Shown piece by piece: positions 23,729 through 32,536 of a DNA stretch of 64,000 nucleotides (its first letter is position 1; every line of letters begins with the position of its first letter). The stretch spans positions 1 to 64,000 of the forward strand of contig NZ_JAHKRA010000003.1 of NCBI RefSeq assembly GCF_019345525.1, written 5' to 3'. This stretch comes from Flavobacterium sp. NKUCC04_CG. Its GTDB lineage: Bacteria > Bacteroidota > Bacteroidia > Flavobacteriales > Flavobacteriaceae. The notes beneath the pieces were generated by a model that was not told the DNA's origin, did not search any database, and saw nothing but the letters and a program-made list of their open reading frames with translations. The position numbers and the translations under genes are program-made.

Positions 23729-25252
23729 ATGAAAACTGAAAATTTTATCGGTCAGATTAAATCGGGCTACGATTTTAAAGAAGATTTTATTACTATCGGA
23801 GGTGCGGTACTGGAAAACGAAGTTATTCCAGACCTTTTTGTACGAATTCCGCTCAAAACTTTAAACCGTCACGGTCTTATTTCTGGGGCTACCGGTACGG
23901 GGAAAACCAAAACGATTCAGGTGCTATCCGAGCAACTTTCTCTAAAGGGAATTCCCGTTTTGATGATGGATGTCAAAGGCGATTTTAGTGGTATAGCTGC
24001 AACAGGTTCCCTTTCTCCTTTTATCGAAGAACGTCATAAAAAGATGAATTTACCCTATAGTTCTCAAGCCTTTCCCGTTGAACTGTTATCCCTTTCCACT
24101 CAAAATGGCGTTCGACTGCGCGCTACGGTTTCCGAATTTGGACCGGTACTCTTTTCGCGTATATTGGAACTTAACGATACTCAAGGTGGTGTAGTGTCCT
24201 TGGTTTTCAAATACTGTGACGACAACAACTTGTTGTTACTCGACTTAAAAGACTTTAAAAAAACATTGCAATACCTAACCAATGAAGGTAAAAAGGATAT
24301 CGAATCCGAATACGGAAAAATTTCAACAGCGTCGGCTGGTACCATATTGCGGAAAATGGTGGAACTCGAACAACAAGGCGCAGAACTTTTCTTTGGAGAA
24401 ACTGCTTTCGACATACACGACTTAATGCGATTAGATGACAAAGGGCAAGGATACATCAATATACTTCGCATTAATGATATTCAAGATAAACCCAAGTTAT
24501 TTTCAACGTTTATGTTGAGTTTACTGGCGCAAGTTTATTCTCAAATGCCGGAACAAGGCGATAGTAGTCAGCCCGAATTGGTTATTTTTATCGATGAAGC
24601 GCATTTGATTTTTGACAATGCTAGTAAAACCCTACTCAACCAAATCGAAACCATCGTTAAACTCATTCGTTCCAAAGGGGTTGGTATCTATTTTATCACT
24701 CAAAATCCAAACGATGTACCCCAAGGTGTGTTGGCTCAATTGGGTTTAAAAATCCAACACGCCTTACGAGCTTTTACCGAAAATGATCGCAAAGCACTTA
24801 AGGCTGCTTCCGAGAACTTTCCGATATCCGAATTTTATAAAACAGCCGAACTGCTCAATGAACTGCCAACTGGAGAAGCCTTGGTTACCGCACTGAACGA
24901 AAAAGGCGTACCCACTCCTCTTGTTCAATGTATGATGCGAGCACCTATGAGCCGTATGGATATCTTAAGCGATGCTGAAATAACAACTATCACCCAAAAC
25001 TCGTCTCTTGTCAAAAAATACAATACCACTGTCGACCGCGAGAGTGCCTATGAATTGCTGACAGCAAAAGTGGCGCAAATAACAGAACAACAAACGCAAG
25101 AAAACAACGCTAAAAACACAAAACCGACAAGCCGTTCAACCCAAAATGATGGGGCTTTAAAACCTATAATCAAAGTGGTTACTAGTGCTACTTTTATCCG
25201 AGGTGCTTTTGGTATACTTTCAAAGATTTTTAGTGCTTCTAAAAAGAAATAA
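23729..25252 (+). CDS. HerA-like ATPase, YjgR/DUF853 family
   Basis: P-loop ATPase of 507 residues of the DUF853 (YjgR) branch of the HerA/FtsK superfamily. The Walker A motif is GATGTGKT at residues 53-60. The conserved DVKGDFSG follows. Walker B is VIFIDEAHLIF with Asp289 and Glu290, then the sensor region GVGIYFITQNPNDVP and ALRAFTENDRKA. The C-terminus is a low-complexity Gln/Asn/Lys linker and a short hydrophobic end. YjgR proteins are widespread and presumed to translocate DNA, but no specific role is proven. No nuclease gene (NurA) or defence partner is adjacent. I start at the ATG at 23729 (MKTENFIGQI) because of the promoter box just upstream. Confidence 0.9.
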   Translation: MKTENFIGQIKSGYDFKEDFITIGGAVLENEVIPDLFVRIPLKTLNRHGLISGATGTGKTKTIQVLSEQLSLKGIPVLMMDVKGDFSGIAATGSLSPFIEERHKKMNLPYSSQAFPVELLSLSTQNGVRLRATVSEFGPVLFSRILELNDTQGGVVSLVFKYCDDNNLLLLDLKDFKKTLQYLTNEGKKDIESEYGKISTASAGTILRKMVELEQQGAELFFGETAFDIHDLMRLDDKGQGYINILRINDIQDKPKLFSTFMLSLLAQVYSQMPEQGDSSQPELVIFIDEAHLIFDNASKTLLNQIETIVKLIRSKGVGIYFITQNPNDVPQGVLAQLGLKIQHALRAFTENDRKALKAASENFPISEFYKTAELLNELPTGEALVTALNEKGVPTPLVQCMMRAPMSRMDILSDAEITTITQNSSLVKKYNTTVDRESAYELLTAKVAQITEQQTQENNAKNTKPTSRSTQNDGALKPIIKVVTSATFIRGAFGILSKIFSASKKK

Positions 25253-25280
25253 CTCCTATATCAATAAGGAGTTGTTTTTT
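25251..25280 (+). terminator. Terminator after the HerA-like gene
   Basis: AACTCCT pairs with AGGAGTT around a 9-nt loop, followed by GTTTTTT. It overlaps the stop codon of the ATPase gene. Confidence 0.7.
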
Positions 25281-25319
25281 ATAAAAAATATGGTTTTAAT
25301 TCCGCCTTTTGACAAATAT

Positions 25320-25350
25320 AAAAGAGCTTCTCTAGTGAGAAGCTCTTTTT
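25320..25350. terminator. Terminator of kmo, usable in both directions
   Basis: AAAAGAGCTTCTC pairs with GAGAAGCTCTTTTT around TAGT. The stem overlaps the last codon of kmo and has A/T runs on both sides. Confidence 0.8.
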
Positions 25351-26689
25351 ACTTTAATTTACTCAATATAAAATTCTCAATTTCTGCGGTTTGCCAACGC
25401 TTCGTAATCCCTGGCAACAACATGACTTGATCCATAATTCTCTTTTGCTGATCACCTATTTCTAGCGCTTCGGCATAAGGCTTATGACTAAAGGTAACGC
25501 GATCGTAAAGCGGCAACCATTTTTCTGGGTGAATCTCCGTAAACCATGCCTCAATTTTCTTTCTTAACAGAAAGTCGGGATCGGCGGTTTTTGAACTCAT
25601 TTCCACAAAGTTTCTATACGATAATTCCGCTATAGCATCTGCGTTAGGCTTTCTCAATTGCTCGTAGTCTTTAAAAATTTTCAACCAATTATCGCCGTGC
25701 AACTGCATGAGGTCGTATAGTTGTGTAATATCTTCAAATCCGGCATTCATTCCTTGCCCATAAAACGGTACAATTGCATGCGCAGCGTCTCCAATTAACG
25801 CCACTTTGTCTTCATAAGTCCATGGAAAACACTGGGTAGTAACTAAAGAACTTGTTGGATTGACAAAAAAGTCACGAACCAAATCGGGTATTAAGGCTGT
25901 GGCATCAGGGAAAAACTCCTTAAAAAAGGCAACTACATCTCGTTCTTCCTTTAAGCTTTCTATGGAGTATTTTCCCTCAAAAGGAATAAACAAAGTACAA
26001 GTAAAACTTCCCTCTAAATTGGGTAAAGCAATTAACATAAATTCACCGCGTGGCCAGATGTGAAAGGAGTTTTTATCAATTCTATGATTACCTAAGCTAT
26101 TGGCTTCAATTTTAAGTTCCTTATATCCAATATTCAAAAAATGTTGCTGATAATCAAAGCGATTTTGTTTTTGCATGCGATTTCTAACTTTAGAAAAAGC
26201 GCCATCCGCACCGAAAATTTTGTCGTATTTCAACTCTTCCCAGTCTCCTCTTTCCGTTTCTCCAATACAGATAACCCCCTCAGCGAGTTTGACATCCCAT
26301 ATCTTTTTTTCGAAGAAAAACTCCACACCTTCTTTAGCAGTTAAATCAATCATCATTCTATTTAACTCACCTCTAGAAATCGAGTAAATACTCTCCCCTT
26401 CCATTCCGTATTTTTGGTAAGCAATTGTGCTATCAGTAGCGTGAATAGCGCGCTTATCCATTGGAATAGCTATTTTTCTAATAGCATCTCCTATACCAAC
26501 ACCATCTAAGGCCTTCCAACCTCTAGTGGACATGGCTAAGTTAATAGAACGTCCAGAAAAATCCATAGTTCGAATATCTTTACTACGATCAAAGACCTGT
26601 ACATCGTGGCCGGCTCTTTTTAAATAAAGCGCCAATAGGCTTCCTACTAATCCCGATCCAACTATAGCGATTTTTAACGGCTGTTGCAT
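25349..26689 (-). CDS. kmo: Kynurenine 3-monooxygenase
   Basis: FAD-dependent hydroxylase of 446 residues that converts L-kynurenine to 3-hydroxykynurenine with NADPH and oxygen. The FAD-binding GSGLVG lies at residues 11-16. The DG motif is in KIFGADGAFSKVRN and the GD motif in LIGDAAHAIVPFYGQGMNAGFED, the last being strongly diagnostic of KMO. The product feeds kynureninase, encoded at 28233. A small membrane-protein gene on the other strand splits kmo from the arginase-like/kynU pair, so kmo needs its own promoter; TAATATTG near 26745 on the minus strand is one base off consensus. The pathway end products in bacteria are quinolinate and NAD or 3-hydroxyanthranilate catabolites. Confidence 0.95.
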   Translation of the reverse strand: MQQPLKIAIVGSGLVGSLLALYLKRAGHDVQVFDRSKDIRTMDFSGRSINLAMSTRGWKALDGVGIGDAIRKIAIPMDKRAIHATDSTIAYQKYGMEGESIYSISRGELNRMMIDLTAKEGVEFFFEKKIWDVKLAEGVICIGETERGDWEELKYDKIFGADGAFSKVRNRMQKQNRFDYQQHFLNIGYKELKIEANSLGNHRIDKNSFHIWPRGEFMLIALPNLEGSFTCTLFIPFEGKYSIESLKEERDVVAFFKEFFPDATALIPDLVRDFFVNPTSSLVTTQCFPWTYEDKVALIGDAAHAIVPFYGQGMNAGFEDITQLYDLMQLHGDNWLKIFKDYEQLRKPNADAIAELSYRNFVEMSSKTADPDFLLRKKIEAWFTEIHPEKWLPLYDRVTFSHKPYAEALEIGDQQKRIMDQVMLLPGITKRWQTAEIENFILSKLK

Positions 26690-26854
26690 TTTTTTTAATT
26701 AAATATTATTTATATATCTCCTCCTTATAAAATATTTTATCCATCAATATTACTCTAACCTACGAAGTTGTTTTATTTATTTATTGGTAAATATTCGTTT
26801 TTTTATATATTTTTTAATAAATTTATCAATATTACTAATCAAAAAAAATAAGTT

Positions 26855-27013
26855 ATGAGAGATTTAGTTTGGTTAATTGCAGTAATCCTAATTATAGGAT
26901 GGGCAGTAGGTTATTTTGGTTTTGGAGAAGCAGTGGGTAGTTTTATACACATTCTATTAGTATTAGCAGTTATCGCTATTTTATATCGTCTGATAACTGG
27001 ACGAAAATCTTAA
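26855..27013 (+). CDS. Small lmo0937-type membrane protein
   Basis: A 52-residue protein starting MRDLVWLIAVILIIGWAVGY. It has two closely spaced hydrophobic helices joined by a Gly/Phe turn (FGFGEAVGSF) and ends in a basic tail (TGRKS). Length, order and the WAVGYFGF centre match the lmo0937/DUF5670 family of small membrane proteins found in many soil and aquatic bacteria, sometimes linked to stress. The gene is on the plus strand between two leftward kynurenine-pathway genes and is followed at once by a strong terminator. No exact promoter box is seen upstream. Function unknown. Confidence 0.8.
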   Translation: MRDLVWLIAVILIIGWAVGYFGFGEAVGSFIHILLVLAVIAILYRLITGRKS

Positions 27014-27015
27014 AA

Positions 27016-27040
27016 AAAATCCCCAAAAATGGGGATTTTT
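27016..27040. terminator. Bidirectional terminator
   Basis: AAAATCCCC pairs with GGGGATTTTT around a 6-nt loop, with A and T runs on both sides. It lies between the 52-residue protein gene and the convergent arginase-like gene. Confidence 0.85.
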
Positions 27041-28126
27041 CTATTTATTAAATAAAAGTGCGCTTCCTGTTTGCATTCCTTGAGAATGAGCAAATGCTCC
27101 ACATAGGTGAAATAAAAGTCTTGCTCCTACATTTCCATCCCAATCGTCTTCTCCTGGAACAACTTCTACTAAATCTACCCCTATAATGGTTTTATTTGAC
27201 GCGGCCAATCGGCTTATTAAATAAGTAACTTCTTCATAAGAAAGTCCACCCGGTACTGGTGTTCCCGTGTTTGGACAATACCAACGATACAATCCATCTA
27301 TATCAAAACTAATAGATACTTTTTCAGGTAATGAAGCAATGATTTCATCGCATTGGTCTTTCCATGTTTTTCCTTCAAAAGCAGCTGCCTTTAAATCGGA
27401 ATCGGTATGAACCAATACCCTATTATTCGAATTCATGACTACCGCTACTTCTTGTTCACAAAAATCGCGGATTCCCACTTGCACAATTTTGGATACTTGC
27501 GGTAATTTCAAGGTATTGTACATAATAGAAGCATGCGAATAAGTAAATCCTTCGTAAGCCTCACGCAAATCCATATGAGCATCAAAATGCAATATTCCAA
27601 AAGAATCATTTTGAGTAGCCAAAGCTTCATAATATCCTAGAGGTGTACTGTGATCCCCACCTAAAAGCACTACTTTTTTACCTTTACTCATCCAATACAA
27701 AACGCGTTCTTTGACCTGACCTTTGAGTTCTTTACACGCTTTATTGATTTTGTCTAAGTCCGCCTGTAAAGCTGGAAATGTAGAAACATCTTCGCCATTT
27801 TCCAAAGCTTCAATAATAGGCTGAGCCAATCCCTTATACTTTATGCTATCTGAAGCCCAATCATTAGCCGTTTCATCATAATAGATTCCCAACTTCCAAA
27901 GTTCTGGGTATTGCTGATGAAACAAATCTACTTGATAAGAGGCTTCCAAAATGGCCTCTGGACCTTCTGAAGCTCCTGCTCCATAACTTACCGTCACCTC
28001 CCAAGGCACTGGAATAAGAATGATTTCACTTTCTTCAGCAGTAAAGGGCAATCCATAAATGGTGGCATCTGCTAATCCCGGTTGGGAAGGATCAAAATTG
28101 TCTATTTTGCGTTGCTTAGTTGACAT
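27041..28126 (-). CDS. Arginase/agmatinase-superfamily hydrolase between kmo and kynU
   Basis: Ureohydrolase-fold enzyme of 361 residues with all six expected manganese ligands: His159 (GGDHS), Asp182, His184 and Asp186 (FDAHMD), and Asp275 and Asp277 (SFDID). The usual Asp-Pro after the last motif is replaced by Tyr280-Arg281, although CPNTGTPVPGG following it is intact. The family hydrolyses arginine, agmatine, guanidinobutyrate, formiminoglutamate or guanidine. Here it lies 106 bp downstream of kynU, and kmo follows, so it could act in tryptophan breakdown, perhaps on N-formylkynurenine. That is inference; an ordinary agmatinase-like role remains possible. The start at 28126 follows the -7 box at 28148-28155; the frame extension to 28150 uses the TTG inside that box. 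Confidence 0.88.
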   Translation of the reverse strand: MSTKQRKIDNFDPSQPGLADATIYGLPFTAEESEIILIPVPWEVTVSYGAGASEGPEAILEASYQVDLFHQQYPELWKLGIYYDETANDWASDSIKYKGLAQPIIEALENGEDVSTFPALQADLDKINKACKELKGQVKERVLYWMSKGKKVVLLGGDHSTPLGYYEALATQNDSFGILHFDAHMDLREAYEGFTYSHASIMYNTLKLPQVSKIVQVGIRDFCEQEVAVVMNSNNRVLVHTDSDLKAAAFEGKTWKDQCDEIIASLPEKVSISFDIDGLYRWYCPNTGTPVPGGLSYEEVTYLISRLAASNKTIIGVDLVEVVPGEDDWDGNVGARLLFHLCGAFAHSQGMQTGSALLFNK

Positions 28127-28147
28127 TTTATATTTTTGTTTATGATA

Positions 28148-28155
28148 CAAATTTA
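28148..28155 (-). promoter_or_regulatory. -7 box for the arginase-like gene
   Basis: Minus-strand TAAATTTG, an exact TAnnTTTG match, 21 bp before the chosen ATG. The gene can therefore be expressed separately from kynU, which ends 78 bp upstream. Confidence 0.5.
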
Positions 28156-28232
28156 GGATTAAATATTGAATTTTACACGTGAAATTACCGAGCTTACATC
28201 TGCTGTATTTTGGGCCTAAATCACTGTAGCGC

Positions 28233-29513
28233 TTATACTTTTGCAGCCAATCCTTCTTTTAAAATTTTTCCAAAATTAAAAATATCGCTATACGAAGTGT
28301 ACAAAGGTACTGGAGCTAGTCGAATGACATTGGGTTCTCTCCAATCTACAATTACTCCTGCTTTCATTAAATATTCAAAAAGCGCTCTACCTTCACCATG
28401 TAATAAAACCGATAATTGACTGGCTCGTTCTAGGGGATTTTCCGGGGTGATAATTTCAAAGTCACCTCCTATTTCTAGCGCTATTTCTTTTAAAACGAAT
28501 TCCAAATAGGCCGTAATTTGATCTCTTTTCGCTATCAGTTTAGGCATCCCAATTTCGTCAAACAACTCAACCGAAGCTAAATAAGGTGCTAAAGTCAGAA
28601 TAGGGAGGTTACTTATTTGCCACCCGTGAGCACTTCGAATGGGATCATAAGTCGGCTCCATCAAGAAACGACGGTCTTTGTTATGTCCCCACCAACCACC
28701 TAATCGAGTCAATTCCATATTATTGTGATGCTTTTCGTGAATAAAGCAACCCGATGCATTACCCGGTCCTGAATTCATATACTTATAACTACACCAAGCT
28801 GCGAAATCAACGTTCCATTCGTGTAATTTTAATTCGATATTACCCGCTGCATGCGCCAAATCCCAACCAACATAGGCCTGATATTTATGTCCTGCCGCTG
28901 TAATGGTTTTCATATCCAGTACTTGTCCAGTATAGTAATTAAGTCCTCCAATTAACACCAAAGCCAAGGCATCACCTACCTCATCTATTTTGGCTAAAAT
29001 ATCCTCTAATCTAAAATTATGCTCCCCTTCGCGGCGTTTTACCTCCACTATAGTGTCGGCAGGATCTAATCCATGGAACTTCACTTGGGTTTGAATCAAA
29101 TACTGATCGCTCGGAAATGCTTTTTCTTCACAAATGATTTTATATTTTTTTGCCGTAGGTCGGTAAAACGAAGCCATCATCAAATGAAGGTTTACCGTCA
29201 AAGTATTCATTACGGTTACTTCTGAGGGTTTGGCTCCTACTATTTTACTCAAGGGTACACTAAATCTTTCGTGGTAGTCCCACCAAGGCTTTTGCGCATA
29301 GAAATGCCCTTCAACAGCTAACTCTGCCCAATCTGTCATAACCTCATTGACGTAATTCACGGCTCTTTTGGGCTGTAAACCCAAAGAATTACCCGTAAAA
29401 TAAATTACTTCTTTACCGTTGACTTTAGGGAAGTTAAATTCGTCTCTATATTTCGATAAAACATCTTGTTGGTCTAAGCTTTGTGCAAACTCAAGTGTAT
29501 TTTCAAATTTCAT
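28233..29513 (-). CDS. kynU: Kynureninase
   Basis: PLP enzyme of 426 residues that cleaves 3-hydroxykynurenine to 3-hydroxyanthranilate and alanine. Family landmarks are YFTGNSLGLQP at about 38-48, VMNTLTVNLHLMMASFYRP, WDLAHAAGN with Asp218 contacting the pyridine nitrogen, and CSYKYMNSGPG with Lys244 as the Schiff-base lysine. HGWQISNLPI near residue 292 is also conserved. With kmo it makes the lower kynurenine route. Tryptophan dioxygenase, a canonical formamidase and 3-hydroxyanthranilate dioxygenase are not in the window. The 244 bp between kynU and queA contain no other gene and no clear promoter box. Confidence 0.96.
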   Translation of the reverse strand: MKFENTLEFAQSLDQQDVLSKYRDEFNFPKVNGKEVIYFTGNSLGLQPKRAVNYVNEVMTDWAELAVEGHFYAQKPWWDYHERFSVPLSKIVGAKPSEVTVMNTLTVNLHLMMASFYRPTAKKYKIICEEKAFPSDQYLIQTQVKFHGLDPADTIVEVKRREGEHNFRLEDILAKIDEVGDALALVLIGGLNYYTGQVLDMKTITAAGHKYQAYVGWDLAHAAGNIELKLHEWNVDFAAWCSYKYMNSGPGNASGCFIHEKHHNNMELTRLGGWWGHNKDRRFLMEPTYDPIRSAHGWQISNLPILTLAPYLASVELFDEIGMPKLIAKRDQITAYLEFVLKEIALEIGGDFEIITPENPLERASQLSVLLHGEGRALFEYLMKAGVIVDWREPNVIRLAPVPLYTSYSDIFNFGKILKEGLAAKV

Positions 29514-29703
29514 ATTTAAGTGTTTTTTTTCAAATGAATAGCCGCATTAGTAACGCTGTCAATCGAAACATTACCAAGCTCGTTTTGCTATTTAAAGTTT
29601 TTTTGCCTCGTAAAAATAATAGACATTAAAGAATTTTCAAAGACAATTCGATTTTAGTTCCAACAATTAGTATTTATAAATAGCAATTCCCCTTTTTTAA
29701 TAA

Positions 29704-29737
29704 AAAAAACCTCTAAACGAAATCGCTTAGAGGTTTT
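29704..29737 (-). terminator. Terminator after queA
   Basis: AAAACCTCTAAACGA pairs with CGCTTAGAGGTTTT (one mismatch) around a short loop, with T residues following on the minus strand. It lies just beyond the queA stop codon. Confidence 0.8.
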
Positions 29738-29757
29738 TATATGTGGTAAATATCCGA

Positions 29758-30807
29758 TTAGATGATTAACATCGCATCGCCATAAGAATAGAATTTATAT
29801 CCTTCTTGGATCGCTTCTTCGTAGGCTTTTTTCATTAAGTCATGTCCACAGAAAGCAGAAATCATCATTAATAAAGTTGATTTAGGCATATGGAAATTAG
29901 TTACCATACAGTCTGCAATACTAAAATCATAAGGAGGGAAAATAAATTTATTGGTCCATCCTTCAAAAGGGTTTAATGTTCGATTAGAAGACACAGAACT
30001 TTCAAGTGCACGCATAGATGTTGTTCCTACAGCACAAATTCTACTTTTTCTAATTTTTGCAGAATTGACAATATCACAAGCTTCTTGTGTTACTCTCATT
30101 TCTTCTGAATCCATCTTGTGTTTAGACAAGTCTTCTACCTCAACTGGGTTAAAGGTTCCCAATCCGATATGTAGGGTAACTTCTGCAAATTGAATTCCTT
30201 TTATTTCTAATTTTTTTAATAAGTGTTTAGAAAAGTGCAAACCAGCAGTTGGAGCTGCTACGGCACCTTCTTCAGAAGCATAAATCGTTTGGTAACGTTC
30301 GGCATCTTCTGGAACCACTTCTCGGTTGATATATTTTGGAATTGGAGTTTCTCCTAATTCCGCCAATTTTTCTCTAAATTCTTCATAAGAACCGTCGTAT
30401 AGGAAACGCAATGTTCTTCCTCTAGAGGTGGTATTATCAATAACTTCAGCAACCAACGAGTCGTCTTCTCCAAAATATAATTTGTTTCCAATACGAATTT
30501 TACGAGCTGGATCAACCAATACATCCCAAAGTCTTTGTTCTGCATTTAATTCTCTCAGTAAGAAAACTTCAATTCTCGCTCCCGTCTTTTCTTTATTCCC
30601 ATATAAACGAGCTGGAAAAACTTTGGTATTGTTTAATACCATCACATCCCCTTCGTCAAAATAATCTATTAAATCTTTAAAGAACTTATGTTCTATTGTT
30701 TGTTTTTTACGATCGATTACCATCAAACGAGCTTCATCTCTGTTTTCAGCAGGAAACTCGGCTAATAATTCTTCCGGTAAATTAAAATTAAAATGGGATA
30801 ACTTCAT
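29758..30807 (-). CDS. queA: S-adenosylmethionine:tRNA ribosyltransferase-isomerase QueA
   Basis: Penultimate queuosine enzyme, 349 residues, which moves the ribosyl part of SAM to 7-aminomethyl-7-deazaguanine in tRNA to give epoxyqueuosine. Conserved stretches include the N-terminal [13 protein letters not shown]-like segment (here [18 protein letters not shown]), [21 protein letters not shown] and [17 protein letters not shown]. Length is normal for the family. The gene has its own consensus promoter at 30862-30893, 98 bp downstream of aroA, and its own terminator, so it is probably an independent unit. It works in the same pathway as queE at 15346. Confidence 0.97.
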   Translation of the reverse strand: MKLSHFNFNLPEELLAEFPAENRDEARLMVIDRKKQTIEHKFFKDLIDYFDEGDVMVLNNTKVFPARLYGNKEKTGARIEVFLLRELNAEQRLWDVLVDPARKIRIGNKLYFGEDDSLVAEVIDNTTSRGRTLRFLYDGSYEEFREKLAELGETPIPKYINREVVPEDAERYQTIYASEEGAVAAPTAGLHFSKHLLKKLEIKGIQFAEVTLHIGLGTFNPVEVEDLSKHKMDSEEMRVTQEACDIVNSAKIRKSRICAVGTTSMRALESSVSSNRTLNPFEGWTNKFIFPPYDFSIADCMVTNFHMPKSTLLMMISAFCGHDLMKKAYEEAIQEGYKFYSYGDAMLII

Positions 30808-30861
30808 TCTTATTGAAATTTAATTAAATAATAAAAGATTCCGCTCTTCTATTTCAGTTTG

Positions 30862-30893
30862 CAAATATACGACCCTGAGATAGGCGTTGTCAA
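30862..30893 (-). promoter_or_regulatory. Promoter of queA
   Basis: Minus-strand -33 TTG (30891-30893), 21-bp spacer and -7 box TATATTTG (30862-30869), a full Bacteroidota-type promoter. It lies 55 bp before the queA ATG in the short gap after aroA. Confidence 0.7.
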
Positions 30894-30905
30894 GTGTTTT
30901 GATGT

Positions 30906-32153
30906 TTATTTTCTAGAACGGCTGTTTCCGTGGTCAATAGTCACTAGAAAGCCCAATGATTGCAGGTTTTCCCAAAAATGAATAAAAGATTTTGTTACCA
31001 CCGTAGCATCATTAATAATCAAATTGGTTTTTAACGCTAAGGGAGCAAAAGCCATCGCCATTCGATGGTCTTGGTAGGTATCGATTGCGGTATTTGAATT
31101 TATTAAAACAGCGCTTTTTAAATTCAGACTGTTTTCGGTAATCAATAATTCCGCACCCAATTTCTGCAATTCTACTTGCAGAGCTCTTAGTCGATCGGTT
31201 TCTTTAATTTTCAAAGTATGTAGCCCAGTTAATTGACAACTTATTCCCAATCCAAAACAAGCGACTGCTATGGTTTGTGCCAAATCGGGCGTAGCTATAA
31301 AATTGGCCTCAAAATGAAGCACCGGCTCCCCTTGTTTGATTAAAGTTATACTCGTGTTTTCATAAAGTGTTTCCACCCCAAAACAACGAAAGTATTCGGC
31401 CACTTTGGAATCGCCTTGTAAACTATTTTTTTGAAAGTGCGACAAATGTAATTTTGTTCCTTTAGGAGAAAATGCCACCATCGTATAAAAATAAGAAGCC
31501 GAAGACCAATCGGATTCAATAACGATATTTTGTGATGATACTTTAGGTTGCGGCAATACCTGTACTCGATTTCCAATAAATGAATTGGGTATTCCCATTT
31601 GTGTCAATACAGCCAAAGTCATTTCGATATAGGGTTGGGAAGTAATCATGCCTTCGAAGATGATTTCTAGTCCGTTCTCCATTTGAGGCGCTATCAATAA
31701 TAGCGCAGAAATATATTGACTACTTATATCTGCCGGTAGGCTGACGCTAAATTTATCCAGTTTTTTCCCAGTAATTCGCAACGGAGGAAACCCCGGTTTT
31801 TCTAAATATTCAATCGTAGCTCCTAAGTGGGTAAGCGCATCAACTAAAATGGAAATGGGTCGGTCTTTCATACGAGAACTACCGGTTAACTCCACTACAC
31901 GACCGGATTGTACAGCAAAGTAGGCTGTTAAAAAACGCATAGCCGTACCCGCGTGGTGTATGTCAATTATGGTTTCAACACTATTTAATGCCGTTTGCAT
32001 AACCCGACTATCATCCGCATCAGAAATATTCTGTAAATCGATATTGGAATACAATTTTTGTAAAAGCAGCAAACGATTGGTTTGAGACTTACTTCCTGAT
32101 ATCTTTAAACTTTGATTATTTATAAGCGAACTCTGTTCTAAGATTACTTTCAT
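30906..32153 (-). CDS. aroA: 3-phosphoshikimate 1-carboxyvinyltransferase (EPSP synthase)
   Basis: Sixth enzyme of the shikimate pathway, 415 residues, joining phosphoenolpyruvate to shikimate 3-phosphate. Substrate-binding residues are seen in SGSKSQTNR (Ser21, Lys22, Arg27), the mid-domain SSRMKDRPI, SSQYISALLL, the LKIKETDRLRAL segment and the C-terminal DHRMAMAFA. The DAHP synthase/chorismate mutase fusion that begins the same leftward gene run supplies earlier flux. Start and length are typical. The 47 bp before it follow the MazG-like gene, so co-transcription is likely. Confidence 0.96.
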   Translation of the reverse strand: MKVILEQSSLINNQSLKISGSKSQTNRLLLLQKLYSNIDLQNISDADDSRVMQTALNSVETIIDIHHAGTAMRFLTAYFAVQSGRVVELTGSSRMKDRPISILVDALTHLGATIEYLEKPGFPPLRITGKKLDKFSVSLPADISSQYISALLLIAPQMENGLEIIFEGMITSQPYIEMTLAVLTQMGIPNSFIGNRVQVLPQPKVSSQNIVIESDWSSASYFYTMVAFSPKGTKLHLSHFQKNSLQGDSKVAEYFRCFGVETLYENTSITLIKQGEPVLHFEANFIATPDLAQTIAVACFGLGISCQLTGLHTLKIKETDRLRALQVELQKLGAELLITENSLNLKSAVLINSNTAIDTYQDHRMAMAFAPLALKTNLIINDATVVTKSFIHFWENLQSLGFLVTIDHGNSRSRK

Positions 32154-32200
32154 AAGGCAGTCAAAAGATTTAAAAATAGTTTCCTAAAATTTAAAGTGTA

Positions 32201-32527
32201 TTATTTCAGTTTGTCGTTGTTGTGATGGCGGTCGTGATCGCGTTTGGTTTTGAAATCCAATTTTTTATCAAAGGCTTCCTGTAAATTAACACCGGTTTGA
32301 TTGGCTAAACAAAGTACAACAAAAACCACATCAGCCAATTCCTCACCTAAATCTTTATTTTTATCGCTTTCTTTTTCCGATTGTTCACCATATCTTCTCG
32401 CAATAATTCGCGCTACTTCGCCCACTTCCTCGGTGAGTTGAGCCATATTGGTCAATTCGTTAAAATAGCGAACTCCGTGTTCTTTGATCCAACGATCCAC
32501 ATCTAACTGTGCGTTTTCTATATTCAT
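32201..32527 (-). CDS. MazG-like nucleotide pyrophosphohydrolase
   Basis: Small all-alpha NTP pyrophosphohydrolase of 108 residues. The metal-binding pattern of the MazG/dCTPase fold is visible as LTEEVGEVARII (residues about 31-42) and, further on, GEELADVVFVVL (about 67-78). Single-domain MazG-like enzymes hydrolyse non-canonical or surplus nucleoside triphosphates to the monophosphate. Its neighbours dtd and rsgA are also quality-control or translation genes, while aroA follows. The C-terminus is basic and His-rich (RDHDRHHNNDK), a common variation. Specific nucleotide preference is not visible. Confidence 0.9.
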   Translation of the reverse strand: MNIENAQLDVDRWIKEHGVRYFNELTNMAQLTEEVGEVARIIARRYGEQSEKESDKNKDLGEELADVVFVVLCLANQTGVNLQEAFDKKLDFKTKRDHDRHHNNDKLK

Positions 32528-32536
32528 TTTGAAATT

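Noticed and set aside
23729-25252. HerA-like ATPase as part of a defence system
   Set aside because: No nuclease, SIR2 or other defence gene is adjacent; the sequence follows the housekeeping YjgR/DUF853 family.
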